This document shows, piece by piece, positions 12,214 through 23,430 of a stretch of 64,000 nucleotides of DNA. The DNA is from Punica granatum (taxonomy: Eukaryota > Streptophyta > Magnoliopsida > Myrtales > Lythraceae): positions 14,214,230 through 14,278,229 of the forward strand of contig NC_045128.1 in NCBI RefSeq assembly GCF_007655135.1, in the 5' to 3' direction. How positions within the stretch are numbered: the first letter of the stretch is position 1; each line of letters starts with the position of its first letter. The translations under genes were made by a program, and so were the position numbers. The notes beneath the pieces were generated by a model. The model saw only the letters and a program-made list of their open reading frames with translations. It did no database searches and had not been told where the DNA came from.

Positions 12214-12566
12214 ATGGCCGTGGAATCTGCTTTCAAGTGGTTACACACCATTGGCTCTACCAACTATTGCAAGACGATAGTCTTGAAAAAATACAGAATG
12301 ATATACAGGAAGGGGAAATAGACTGCGTGGATCGTATCTTCACTGCAGACATCCACAACATTTGCGCCCTCATCGATCATCCTGCATCCCAAATTTTGTG
12401 TGCTTATTTTGATAGGCATTGCAAGAACCAACCATCCTGCGGCAAAAACCCATGCCAGGATCACATAAATAGGACCTTGAAAACAATGGATGACTATGAG
12501 CTGGTCATTGGTCATCTGATCTTACAGGAGCCTGTAAGAGTAAATTTAAATAGTAATTTAAACTGA
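12214..12566 (+). pseudogene. Small Cys-containing ORF after protease, unit 1 (frameshifted)
   Basis: The start MAVESAFKWLH at 12214 is conserved with unit 2, but an indel near 12243 changes frame. The remainder is open from about 12237 to 12566. The readable part has NICALIDHPASQIL and a Cys/His cluster (YFDRHCKNQPSCGKNPC). I do not recognise the family. Conservation of the start, length and stop between units 1 and 2 suggests it was once a real viral gene of about 118 residues lying between protease and the large downstream ORF. Confidence 0.55.
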
Positions 12567-12596
12567 CATTTCTAATAATTTTATCCTACAGTAAAA

Positions 12597-13320
12597 TGTC
12601 CACTTCATGGTTTGACTAGGTAATCGGAGAGTCTTCTTTAAAAGAACAAAACACGTGGAATTTGCCTCATAACCCAAAGAAGCAATTCCAGATAATCTCC
12701 AGTTCGACGAATTGGAGGCCTGATCCCAGGCAGCAAATACTCATGGACAATTTATGGACTTCCATGAAGAATCCAAAAACGGGAGCAATTCCTATGAATG
12801 CTTTGGTCCTACACCTCGAAGAACTCCATTCCAAAAATCAACAGCTGTTGTGTGACCTATCCCTTCAAAAGTCTCATACTGCTAAATTCCTTCAAAAAAG
12901 GTTAGTTGAGTTTGAAAAAATCATAGAGCACTTTGTGGAAACGCAAAGAAAAAACAATGCTCTAACTAAAAAAATAAATGAGGATGAAAAAAAGAGAGAT
13001 CATCTGAAAAAAGAAAATGAGTATTTCTGAAAAAATATTGAAACACTCAAAATCGAAAGAATAAAAGTCTTAGAGCTTCATGAATCATGCCTCATGGAAA
13101 AAGACGCTCTTGAAAATGAAAAAAGAAAACTCCGGCAGCAACTGGAGTCAGCCTCTCCAACCACAATTTGGTCACAAAATCCCTCAAAGAGTTTGATAGA
13201 AAAACTCTTTTGCAAAAAACCCATTGAGGTTACTCTCCGTGGCATCTTCCCACCAGCGGGAGAAATCTTGGTTTTATCAAAACGTCCTAGTGATATTGTC
13301 TCAAAAATCTCAGAGATAAG
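12597..13320 (+). pseudogene. Large downstream pararetrovirus ORF, 5' part, unit 1
   Basis: The ORF begins MSTSWFD at 12597 but has an immediate TAG, then is open from about 12640. Visible parts are a conserved TNWRPDPRQQ block and a Lys/Glu-rich coiled coil (about 12830-13150) broken by a TGA at about 13028. The coding sequence is then cut at 13320 by a solo LTR and resumes at 16252. The family is not recognised. Its place at the 3' end of the unit matches that of transactivator-type genes in caulimovirids, but no viroplasmin signature is visible. Confidence 0.6.
13316..13320 (+). repeat. Target-site duplication ATAAG, left copy
   Basis: ATAAG immediately precedes the LTR start. The same five bases follow the LTR end at 16247-16251. 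The uninterrupted homologous site in unit 2 (about 22624-22630) has a single ATAAG. Confidence 0.95.
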
Positions 13321-16246
13321 TGTCAGCACCCAATTTCGGTCCATTCGCTCCGAGGGGGGCAAAATTGTCATTTCCTAATTTATCACATTTTCCAAAAAAA
13401 AAAAAAAGAAGGAAAAGTCAAACGCAATTTGACTTTCCCTGTTCTTCTTCTTCCCGCAGCTCCCGGATTCCCCTCAACTGCCGGAAGTTAATTGTCGGCT
13501 GATTCTTCGGAAATGGGGAGGATTTCCCTCAACGGCGGGAGCTCTCTCTCTCTCGGATTGATTTTAAGGGGGATCCCTCAGCTCACAGAAAAAGAAAAAA
13601 AGGGACTCTCAGCTCAAAAAATGCGCTGGAAAACTCGGAGCTCGGACCGGGGCGGCGGCCGAAATCCCTCTGCTCATCCACAGACACACACGGCCCGCAG
13701 CTCGATTTTTATTTTTCGGACTCCGAGCTCATTCCGGTCCGGACGCTCCCAGCTCCAGACCTCTCCCCTCGCCCGCAGCTCTCCCGAACCCTCAGCTCAC
13801 CCGCAACCCTCAGCTCCCACACCGACTCCCCCCTCAGCTCGCCCGGACACCCCCTAGCCCAAAACTCGCTCACTTTCCCTCGACTGGACCTGCGACCATC
13901 AGCTCCACGACGCCCTCAGCTCGGCCGCCAAACCGTCTCCCCTCTCCCTCTGAGTTTCGTGTTATGCTAACCGGGTTAATTTCTTTTCTTTCGGGTTGAA
14001 CAGGTGAGTCGCCCAACAGCCCAACTAGCGGCCTGGTCCAGCAGTGCCGGTCCAGTCCAGCAATGGCCCAGCCCACCAGCAGCGGCCCCAGCCCGTGTCC
14101 GGCTCAGTTCGGCCCACTCGGCCGATTCCGGCCCAGTCCACTCCACCGGATCTCGGCCCGTCACGGCCCGGCCCAACTCGTCCAGCCTTTTTTTTAAATT
14201 TTTTTTTTATTTACAGAATCACCCCTCAACTTCCCGAACTAGGTAAATTCTCGACTTAGTGGCATGATTAGGACTCTATTCCTGAATATTAATGCTTGCT
14301 TGATGGATATAATGTGAAATGAGTGTTCTTGGGTCGCGTGGGTGGTCGAATTTGTCCCGAACTCGATTTTACGAACTTTCCGTTTTGTCACATTTCAGTC
14401 CAGAGGACGCATTTTTTTTTTCAAATTAGCCCTGAGCTCTAAAGTTATTTTCAATCAAGTCCCGATCATTTTACTATTTTCCAATCAGTCCTTAGATTTT
14501 TCAGAATTTTTCAAGCATCCCAAGGAACTTTCCAAGTTGTTTCAGTTCAGTCCTGGGGCCATTTTTTTTCGTTTCCAGATCAGTCCAGATTTTCAAATTC
14601 GTTTCAAACAAGTCATGGGACATTTTCAGTAATTTTACATAGTTCCCAATTTTTTCAAAATTTTCAAATCGGTCCTCGGAATTTCATCCGAATTTTCAAA
14701 TCAGTCCCTGCTCCTTTAAAATCGTTTAATTCAGTCCCCCTGGACATTTTCTAAAGTATCCGGCCCTCTTCTACTTGGATCACCCACCGACAATGCATGT
14801 GCCCCCATTCAAATATTTCATTTTTGTAATTATGTGACCATGTTGGAAATTAGAGTTTATCGGGCGGTCAACTAATGGCTATCTCGACGGCTCGAAATCC
14901 GTAGACTAAAGCGTTTGGCAAATTTTTAATTAACCTAAAATTCTACATACGGGATGACCAGGACGTTAAATTTGGCTAAATTAAATCACTTGATTTCTTT
15001 AATTGGATCGCACGAATTGATTAATAATTTGTAATCGCGTCGACAGTTCAAGAACTGTTAATCATGCCCTTTTCAAAATTCACAATTTCAAAAGCACCGA
15101 GATACATACAACGTGATCTTGATTTTCATGCACACACATATTTACCGATTCAAGGGCATGATTACCGGTTCTTGTCCTGCCGTAATCCTAGCGTAGGTTT
15201 GTGTTTAGAGCGGGTTGAAACATGGGAAAATAAATTAATCACAAACTCGGCTTAATCAAACATGGGCAAATAGTCAAGTAGAGGGTTAGGTTTTGGGTTT
15301 TAGGTGAAAATATTCTTAATCTGTAAAAGCCATATTGTCACGATACAAAATAATCTAAAAATAACCCACTCATTCGAGACTTGACTATGAACATCATGTC
15401 TGTCGAGTCCGTTAAATGATGCCGAATGCTACATACCCTATCCATCATCCCTTTTGTTTGTTTTAGGGTAGGACTTGTATGCCAAGATACCCCGGATAAT
15501 AATTGATTAACTCACGTAAATTCGGCAATAACAAAATCTCATTGTTCGGTTATTTGTGCTTACTTGTTACATTTTGCACTTATTTGTTATTCGGGTCGAG
15601 CCCGACCCTTTAGGACTCGATTGACACTGGGTCCAATGCCCATAACCTTCGATCACGGGTCCAATACCCCCATACACCGAGTGCGTATTTAATTTAATTT
15701 TCGGTTTTTTCCAAAAATATACGGTGAGCACGAGTGAAATCATGGCCGAATGCGAACCGACCGGGATTTAGTTATTGTAGCTTGTCTTTTATTTATTTGA
15801 GAGAACAATGTGAGGTTTTATATTATACATACATTAATGTAAAATCCCGGTTGGAGAGTGGACGGTCAGAGTGCTTCTTCGAATTTACGGTGTCAAAACG
15901 CATAAGATGAGCGGAACTTAATTAAGCGATAATTAAATTAAAATGGCAAGCCTAGACAAGCTAGAGTACCGAAAGGGCGTGTGGGATATAGGCCCACACG
16001 TAATAGAACCCCTGAATTCTGAATTTTCGGTTCCGTACAGACCATTGCCTTAGCATTTTAGGTGTACCCCGTACCCCTAGACCTGGGTAACTTGCCGGCC
16101 CTCGACCTTCGGGTTGTAAAATGGCAAGTGGCAACTCCTTCTCACGTGCGTCCGTCGCGCGTCCCCAGAAGGTGGACACTCCCAAGCCGCGTTGCATTTA
16201 GGCACGCGCATGCGTGCCCCGACGAGACGAAATTCGGGTGCGCACA
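13321..16246 (+). mobile_element. Solo LTR of a Tat-like retrotransposon (2926 bp)
   Basis: It starts TGTCAGCACC and ends GCGCACA, is flanked by ATAAG on both sides and has no internal element sequence, so it is a solo LTR left by LTR-LTR recombination. It is similar to the LTRs at 42595-45397 and 57506-60379. A stretch at about 14380-14750 consists of diverged short repeats around 'tttcaaatcagtcc', which gives long Phe/Ser-rich open frames that are not genes. A GC-rich stretch (13440-14170) carries repeated 'cagctc' and 'ggcccag' words. It interrupts the large downstream ORF of pararetrovirus unit 1, so it inserted after the virus integrated. Confidence 0.93.
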
Positions 16247-17043
16247 ATAAGCCACCAGGATTTTACTACAAAAATTATTTCCTTTTTCAAAAGAGTTCTT
16301 TAGTTCTGCGATTCCTCTCAAAAGGGGACTGACGGATGGTTTTGGAATTGGGATAAAAAAAATATTTTTCAAAATGATTTTTCAAAACCTTGCAACCTGC
16401 ATGACCAGGATGATGCTTTTGAAAGAGCTGATATCTTGAGGATGGATGGTTGTAGGCATATTCTGGAATTTTCTATCCCCAGAATAAGTTTTTATGTTTT
16501 CCCCTTAAAAAATTATTTTAACAAATATCAATTTGATTTTTGTGAACTTCTGGAATACGGGATTCTCAAATCTATGATCCTTAAACCAGAAGACGCTCAC
16601 AGGACTGAGCTTCAATCCCTTTTTGGGAAAAATGCCTGGAGCTTGATCTCAAAAACACTGAGGCAATATGCTTACCTCTCCATCAAAATTGAGTCCTCTC
16701 CACCAGAATAGATCTTCCCAACACAGGTTCAACCTGCGATTCATTACATCTTTATCTCTCCAGTAGACTCCAAGGTTATCTTTCCTTCGGAAGCAAAATA
16801 CTGGCCAGGTGAAGATCATATCAAAACCCAGATCAACAAATGGTTCAGATAAATGAATGGCACTGGCGTATTTTCCCAAAGCATATTCTCCAGTTCTCCG
16901 AGAAAAGCCAGAGGGTTTTCATGCACATTTCTCTCATCGACAAACCATTGCAACCAGAGTTCAGCACACTTCATGAACGATGGTTAAGAAAGTTCGAAGA
17001 AGAGAATCCTATGGAACCCGAGGCTGCATTTTTGCAGCCCTGA
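16247..17043 (+). pseudogene. Large downstream pararetrovirus ORF, 3' part, unit 1
   Basis: After the right ATAAG the sequence continues homologous to unit 2 from about 22626 to 23430. Conserved blocks include GTDGWFWNWD, ISFYVFPLKN and the last residues EAAFLQP before the stop at 17041-17043. At least two stops (near 16709 and 16850) break the frame. The function is unknown. It is the C-terminal half of the same gene that begins at 12597. Confidence 0.65.
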
Positions 17044-17375
17044 TTAGAGTGCTGGCCCCTCTCCGCAATAAATCCGAAGGTGTCTAACCACTGCTCTGAT
17101 ATGAGGGTACACTGGACCAAAACCCTTTCGGTTCGCATAGCCGACATTCTCGGTAGCCAGGCCCCACCTAGCGTTAATTCTGAAGAGTCCAACCACTTTT
17201 CAGTTGCGCAAAACAGACAAAAACCCTTTCGGTTCGCGTGGCCGACAAAAGCAGCTTGCTGCCCTACTTTTGCGAAAGAAAAGGCACTATAACTACAGTT
17301 CTTCCACTGATGACACAGTACCCCGCATGTGAGTGCACAATATAAAGCTGCAACAGTAAAAGGCGCCTTCCAATG
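17044..17375 (+). promoter_or_regulatory. Pararetrovirus promoter region, unit 1
   Basis: A roughly 30-base element ('ccaaaaccctttcggttcg' with flanks) occurs twice, near 17114 and 17219. A TATAAAG box lies at 17341-17347, preceded by 'ctgatgacacag' where unit 2 has TGACG. The layout of upstream repeat, TGAC motif, TATA box and then polyA signal and primer-binding site is that of a caulimovirid pregenomic RNA promoter. Here the TGACG-type motif is mutated to TGACA. Confidence 0.6.
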
Positions 17376-17648
17376 TCCATAAAAGGGCTCTTCCTTCACC
17401 ATCCAAAAGGGGGCTCACACCAAGAAATAATTCTCTCTTCTCTTCTCCTTTCTTCTCATAATGTAATCATCCGGCATGTAAAACCCGGATTCTTCCTTCC
17501 TTCCATCCTTCTTCAAGAGTGTAAGTTACTAGTGTAAGCATTGGTCGAGATCTATGCATCTCTTCCCCTTTTACTGTCAATGTTTTCTTGTGTTTTGTCT
17601 TTAATCATGTACTAAGTTTGCTCTTGGCCTTTCATGCGCTAAACTTTG

Positions 17649-17654
17649 AATAAA
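17649..17654 (+). terminator. AATAAA polyadenylation signal, unit 1 to unit 2 junction
   Basis: AATAAA lies about 300 bp after the TATA box and about 100 bp before the primer-binding site. The same arrangement recurs in the next unit (24037-24042). This placement would give a terminally redundant pregenomic RNA. Confidence 0.6.
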
Positions 17655-17751
17655 TCTTCCATGTTGATCATCTATTTATGTTGATATTCACTTATATCAG
17701 ATTCTTATTCTTCAGTACTCCATGATCCCCTAGTCGATCCTCGGTCGGTAA

Positions 17752-17765
17752 TGGTATCAGAGCCA
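17752..17765 (+). promoter_or_regulatory. tRNA-Met-type primer-binding site, unit 2
   Basis: TGGTATCAGAGCCA is the standard minus-strand primer-binding sequence complementary to the 3' end of initiator tRNA-Met in plant pararetroviruses and many Copia elements. It recurs at 24140 and 26279 in the same context. Confidence 0.8.
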
Positions 17766-18582
17766 AGAGGGGAGAGGATGTTAGTACTGTTCTTTTCTTC
17801 ATCTCCAGTGTCTTGCATAGGTCGTTATTCTTAAGTCCACCTGTATGCTTAGTATCTGATCCCTGTACAATTCCTTAGTGTCTAGATCCATACTCTCTAC
17901 AATGAACTGAAGCTGGTAAACCTCAGTTAGTACGTAGAAGCTCTAATGTCTGTATCCTTAGTGTCTAGTTCAATAGTTTCCACAATGAACTGAAGCTGGT
18001 AAACTAACAGTATCGCATAAGAGCTCTAATGTCCATCTTGTCGCTCTAATGGTCCCTACACATTCTAATCCTTAAGTGCCTTTTCCTTTCCACTAAACCC
18101 GTTTTAGCATAAGTCCCGCTGGTTTAGGGCAGCGTTTTGGGTCTCCAAGGGGGTTTGACGGTGTAAGGATATGGTCTAAGTATATGGTGGTTATCGGCAA
18201 GAGTAGAGTTATCTCCATGCACCATTATTGTTAAATCAAGGTACAGCAGTTGGGGTAAGAACTAGATCTAAGGAAGCCACACAATTATCTCTGTGCGCTA
18301 TTGTTGTTAAATCCAGGCACAGCAGTTGGGTTGAGTACTAGATCTAAGGGAGAAATACAGAGGTGAGGCTGCTTCGCGTCCAGGTATGTCTAGAACTCAA
18401 TCTTAAGAGAAGCTGGGGTATGAGAGTAAGTCCAGGATAGCATCTTCGAACCACTTAGTACTTGGTCTAAGATCGATAGAAGTTTCTATTAGGTCGTACA
18501 TAGAGTATTGAAAGATGAGGAACTAATATGGTTGAATTTCTTGATAAATATTTGTGATACTAGAAGATTTATATTTTCAAAT
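17766..18582 (+). other. Pararetrovirus leader, unit 2
   Basis: This 0.8-kb leader runs between the primer-binding site and the conserved start codon and is closely similar to those of units 3 and 4. It contains two near-identical 'ccttagtgtctag…aatgaactgaagctggtaaac' segments (near 17875 and 17957). No conserved coding frame was found. Confidence 0.7.
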
Positions 18583-20384
18583 ATGGGTTTGTTCAAAATG
18601 AATCCCCGTAGTACATGTTCTTCTTTTAATCAAAGAATTTCTGAAAAAAAAAATATCTGCTTTAAATTCTGCCCAAAAGTTATTTGTTCCAAAACGACCC
18701 ATTCTGGACCCGATTGAAAAAGAATTTAAAATAGATGCAAACATGCTTAGGAATGACTTCCTTAGCAAAGAAAATGAAGCCAAAAGGAGATGGCTCTACG
18801 AGTCATTCACTGAAAAATATGTCAAATCTCATATTCAAGATAATTGGAGCAACTTCATGCTACAAAACCAAACAAACGTCTTGTTTTGGGATTGGTTTGA
18901 AAAAATCTTCGTGCCTAAAAGAATGGTCTGTGTAACTCAGAAAATCATAAAGTGGAATCTCGCTAACGCGGATCCGATTGAGTCAACACATCCACCCTTA
19001 GGTACCCTCAAAATTATACATCATAATGAGGAGATAAAAGCTTCTCCTTTTAAAAAGAAAGTGGATGAGTCACTCACGCCCAAAGATATCAAAAACATCT
19101 TTGAGCAAAACAATTTCACAAACTAGTGTCTCTCCACTATAGGATCCCAGTTGATCCGGATCGAACAGGAAATTTCCAAACCTGTTACTACCTAGGCAGG
19201 AACTCCTAGACTAAGCCAACAGAGATCTCCAAACCATGATCTTCTCAAGAAGCTTCCTTTTAAACCCCATGAGATCCCCATATCTAGGAATAAAGAGTTT
19301 AACCAGGAGATTGAGAAAAAAAATAAAAAGCATTGGAGTACCTCCTGAATCCACCTCTTTGAGTCTGCCTAAAATGGCTATCCCAGATACACCTCTATCA
19401 GGAATAGAGCCTGGAACCCCATTAAAGACAGCCAAACTAAAGGCAGTAGAGTCTGTTGACTCGAATGTCAACGCCATTAAAAAATCATGAGAAATAAAAA
19501 AAAAATTAGTGTGGGAGCAACCCCGGAAACCCTTCTACACTACAATCTCTGCACCAGACCTAGTGCTAGAAGAAAAACCTAGTATTGTCCAAAACAAGTA
19601 TAGTGCAAATGCGATCTATGAATGGAACATAGATTGCCAGTCTGAATTCAACATGTTGAGCGTCTTGCAGCAGTTGACTATGGTGTCAAATGCTTACAAG
19701 ACCCAATCCAAATTGTCTGATCCAGCCATAGCACACATGCTAATAGCAGGATTCACTGGTCAATTGAAAAGATGGTGGGATAATTACCTATCGCCCTTCC
19801 TCCAAAATGAAATCCTGACCAGAGTCAAGACAGAAGAAAATGGTGAGATCCTCTGGGATGAAAACAATGAAGAAATCCCAGATGCCGTTGCAACCTTAGT
19901 CTTTGCCATCTCCCAACACTTTGTAGGAGATCCTTCTCACCTCAAAGACAAAAACCTAGAGTTGCTACCAAACCTAAAATGCAAAAGGTTGTCTGATTTC
20001 AGGCTATACAAAGATACATTCCTAACCAGGGTCATGTCTAGGGAGGACTGTAACCAACCGTTTTGGAAAGAAAAATTCTTAGCAGGTAAGCCAACCTTAT
20101 TAAGAGAACAAGTTCGAAACAAAATAAAATCCATAAATTATGGCTAGATACCTTACAAAGATCTGAGTTATGGAGAGTTGATTAGCTTCATCCATAAAGA
20201 AGGTATTCAAATGTGTACTCAGCACAAACTCCAAAAACAACTAAAATTGGAGAAAGCTCAGACCAGGAAAGAGCTCAGCACCTTCTGCCAGCAATTTAAC
20301 CCCTCTTTCCAGGACAACAAAACCAAAATCTGCGGTAGCAGTTGTAGCAAAACTTCAAAACATGGATCCAAACCTTTTCGCTAG
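18583..20384 (+). pseudogene. Caulimovirid capsid-region ORF, unit 2 (broken)
   Basis: ATG 18583 gives MGLFKMNPRS, homologous to the N-termini of the other units. An A-run expansion near 18645 shifts the frame. The capsid N-terminal block is open at 18743-19126 (SKENEAKRRWLY, FWDWFEKIF) and the capsid core at 19509-20147 (YEWNID, KRWWDNYLSPF, FWKEKFLAGKPTLL), ended by TAG near 20145. A basic tail (HKEGIQMCTQHKL) continues to 20384. There is no movement protein between start and capsid. It is the best preserved capsid in the array but still carries several disruptions. Confidence 0.75.
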
Positions 20385-20432
20385 AAAACTCGATTTTCCC
20401 TAAAACCCACACCTACTGAAAAGGGTGAGAAA

Positions 20433-20633
20433 ATGGCCAACTTTCCTCAAAAATCTTCTTATAAATGTTTCGAGTGCGGAAAAATAGGTCATACCAAGAG
20501 GTACTGCTACCTCAACAAAAAGATTCATCAACTAGAAATTGATGAAGAAGCCAAAAACCAGGTCTGCAACCTGTCGATAGAGTCCTCTGACTCTGACACA
20601 GAATCTTCAGTCGACAGTGAAGAAGGCCTATAA
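20433..20633 (+). pseudogene. CCHC zinc-finger segment of capsid, unit 2
   Basis: The translation contains CFECGKIGHTKRYC, a complete C-X2-C-X4-H-X4-C knuckle, followed by an acidic Ser-rich tail (SSDSDTESSVDSEE). Such knuckles at capsid C-termini bind pregenomic RNA in caulimovirids and retroelements. The segment is separated from the capsid core by a stop and followed by TAA at 20631. The same finger in unit 1 has lost its His. Confidence 0.75.
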
Positions 20634-21470
20634 ATGGATGAGCTTGACTGGTCATCTGAAGACAAAGAGGTAAATGTCTTAACGAAAGATCAGGAATTCT
20701 TGCTAGAAATAGCAGACCAAATCCCTAATCACCAATTAAGAAAACAATACCTTGAAAAGTTGAAACAGGGAAATCTCGAGCAAGAAATCAAAACCCCAAA
20801 TTACAACCTTTCTGAAATCCTTAAAAGACATAACAAAAGACGGGCTCATAAAACCTCGTTTGATGTCCAAAAGGAAGTCAAAACCTTAAGAAAGGAAGTT
20901 GATTGCATCAAATTGGAGCAGCAACAAAATTCCTTAATGATCAGTCGTTTAGAAAAATTAATCACTGAGGCCACAAAATCCTCAGTAAACTCTGATCAAA
21001 ATCTTATGAACCATAATGAAAATCCAGAAGAAGTCCTGGATCAAAAGCAAAAACAGACTGATCAGTCTGAAACCCTAACCATGGTCAACGAAATCTCTGC
21101 CCATAGATGGTTAATCAAAATCACACTGATCATTAACCATCATTGGAACATTAATGCAATTGCTCTTTTTGACATAGAAGCAGATGAAAACTGCATTAAC
21201 GAACAAATCATTCCCACCAGATTCTATGAGAAAACAACCAAATCACCATCCTCGGTTAGTGGTACCAAGCTCGACATCAGATACAAGTTGAGCCAAGTAG
21301 AAGTTGAAGAAAATAGAGTTAGGTACAAAACCTCATTCTTGCTAGTAATGAACCTTCACCATAAGGTCATACTAGGCATTACATTCATTCAGCTGCTAAA
21401 ACCGTTACTAGTAACAAACACGGGAATAGAAACGACTAAGCTAAGCAGTAAAATAAAATTTTATTTTTAA
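20634..21470 (+). pseudogene. Caulimovirid linker and aspartic-protease remnant, unit 2
   Basis: A 278-residue open stretch is collinear with 11330-12196 of unit 1. It has an acidic linker and predicted coiled coil followed by a retropepsin-like domain. The active-site region reads LFDIEADEN, so both the second and third residues of the D-S/T-G triplet are changed and this copy should be inactive. The frame stops at 21468-21470. The following 48 bp are nearly the same as in unit 1 and lead to the small ORF, with no RT between them. Confidence 0.65.
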
Positions 21471-21518
21471 CTCTGAAAAAAGTATTTACAAAACAGACTA
21501 ATACATTTTGCTCAGGAA

Positions 21519-21869
21519 ATGGCCGTGGAATCTACTTTCAAGTGGTTACACCACTGGCTGTACCAATTGTTGCAAGAAGATAGTCTTGAGAAAATACAAA
21601 TTGACATACAGGAAGGGGAAACAGACTGCATGGGTCGTATCTTCACTGCATACATCCACAACATCTGCGCCCTCATCGATCATCCTGTATCCCAAATTTT
21701 GTGTGCTTATTTTGATAGGCATTGCAAAAACCAACCATCCTGCGGCAAAAACCCATGCTAGGATCACATAAATAGAACCTTGAAAACAAAGGATGACTAT
21801 GAGCTGGTCATTGGTCATCTGATCTTACAGGAGCCTGTAAGAGTAAATTTAAATATTAATTTAAACTGA
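21519..21869 (+). pseudogene. Small Cys-containing ORF after protease, unit 2
   Basis: It starts MAVESTFKWLHHWLYQLL and reads 80 residues to a TAG at 21759-21761. The same frame then continues to TGA at 21867-21869, the position that matches the end of the unit 1 copy. The Cys-containing stretch HCKNQPSCGKNPC lies just before the premature stop. The function is unknown. The short gap to the next ORF (start 21899) suggests these were expressed from one polycistronic RNA. Confidence 0.55.
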
Positions 21870-21898
21870 CATTTCTGATGATTTTATCCTACAGGAAA

Positions 21899-23430
21899 AT
21901 GTCCACTTCCTGGTTTGACCAGGTAATTGAAGAGTATTCTTTAAAAGAATAAAAACACATGGAACTTGCCTCATGACCCAAAGAAGCAATTCCAGATAAT
22001 CTCCAGTTCGACGAATTGGAGGCCTGATCCCAGGCAGCAAATACTCATGGACAATTTATGGACTTCCATGAAGAATCCAAAAACGGGAGTAATTCCTATG
22101 AATGCTTTGGTCCTCCACCTCAAAGAACTCCATTTAAAAAATCAACAGCCGTTGTGCGACCTATCCCGTCAAAAGTCTCATACTGTTGAATTCCTTCAAC
22201 AGAGGTTAGTAGAGTTTGAAAAAATCAAGGAGCACTTTGTGGAAACGCAAACAAAAAACAATGCTCTAACTGAAAAAATAAATGAGGGAGAAAAAAGGAG
22301 AGATCACCTCAAAAAAGAAAATGAGTATTTCAGAAAAAAAAAATATTGAGACACTCAAAATCGAAAGAATAAAAGTCTTAGAGCTTCATGAATCCTGCAT
22401 CATGGAAAAATACGCTCTTGAAATAGAAAAAAGAAAACTCCGGCAGGAACTGGAGTCATCCTCTCCAACCATAATTTTGTCACATAATCACTCAAAGAGT
22501 GTGACAGAAAAACTCTTTTGCAAAAACCCCATTGAGGTTACTCTCAGTGGCATCTTCCCACCAGCGGGAGAAATCTTGTTTTTATCAAAACTTCTTAGTG
22601 ATACTGTCTCAAAAATTTCAGAGATAAGCCACCAGGATTTTACTACAAAAATGATTTCCATTTTCAAAAGAGTCCTTCAGTTCTGTGATTCCTCTCAAAA
22701 GGGGACTGACGGATGGTTTTGGAATTGGGATAGAAAAACTCTTTTTCAAAATGATTTTTCAAAACCTTGCAATCTGCATGATCAGGATGATGCTTTTGAA
22801 AGAGCTGATATCTTGATGATGAATGGTTGTAGGCATAATCTGAAATTTTCCATCCCCAGAATAAGTTTTTATGTTTTCCCCTTAAAAAATTGTTTTAACA
22901 AATATCAATTTGATCTTTGTGAACTTCTGGAATACGGGATTCTTAAATCCATGATCCTTAAATCAAAAGACGCTCATAGGACTGAGCTCCAATCCCTTTT
23001 TAGGAAAAATGCCCGGAGCTTGATCTCAAAGACACTGAGGCGATCTGCTTGCCTCTCCATCAAAATTGAGTCCTCTCCACCAGAATGGATCTCCCCAACA
23101 CAGGTTCAACCTGCGATTCATTACATCTTTATCTCTCCAGTAGATTCCAAGGTTATATTTCCTCCGGAAGCAAAATAATGGCCAAGTGAAGATCATATCA
23201 TAACCCAGATCAGCAAATGGCGAGCTTGGGTCCAGATAAATGATAGGCATTGGCGTATTTACTCATAGCATATTCTCCAATTCTTAGGGAAAAGCTAGAG
23301 GGTTTTCATGCATATTTCTCTCATTGACAAACAATTGCAACCAGAGTTCAGCACACGTCATGAACGATAGTTAAGAAAGTTCGAAGAAGAGAATGCTATG
23401 AAACCCGAGGCTGCATTCTTGCAGCCCTAA
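21899..23430 (+). pseudogene. Large downstream pararetrovirus ORF, unit 2
   Basis: It begins MSTSWFDQVIEE at 21899 with an early TAA, is open from 21966 to 22349, shifts in a poly-A run near 22335 and is open again to 23178, then degenerates up to the terminal EAAFLQP and TAA (about 23430). Intact length would be near 510 residues. Domains seen: a TNWRPDPRQQILMDNLW block, a Lys/Glu-rich coiled coil, then a C-terminal region with GTDGWFWNWD and ISFYVFPLKN. I do not recognise the family; it occupies the position of a caulimovirid transactivator/inclusion-body gene. Confidence 0.6.

Noticed and set aside
14342..14632. Phe/Ser-rich frame, with relatives at 43467-43898 and 58465-58893
   Set aside because: It lies inside LTRs, in a tract of short diverged repeats around 'tttcaaatcagtcc', and has no domain.
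17752..17765. TGGTATCAGAGCCA as the PBS of a Copia retrotransposon
   Set aside because: The units carry a 30K movement protein and a caulimovirid-type capsid, and I see no TG...CA bounded LTR or Copia integrase, so the pararetrovirus reading is preferred.
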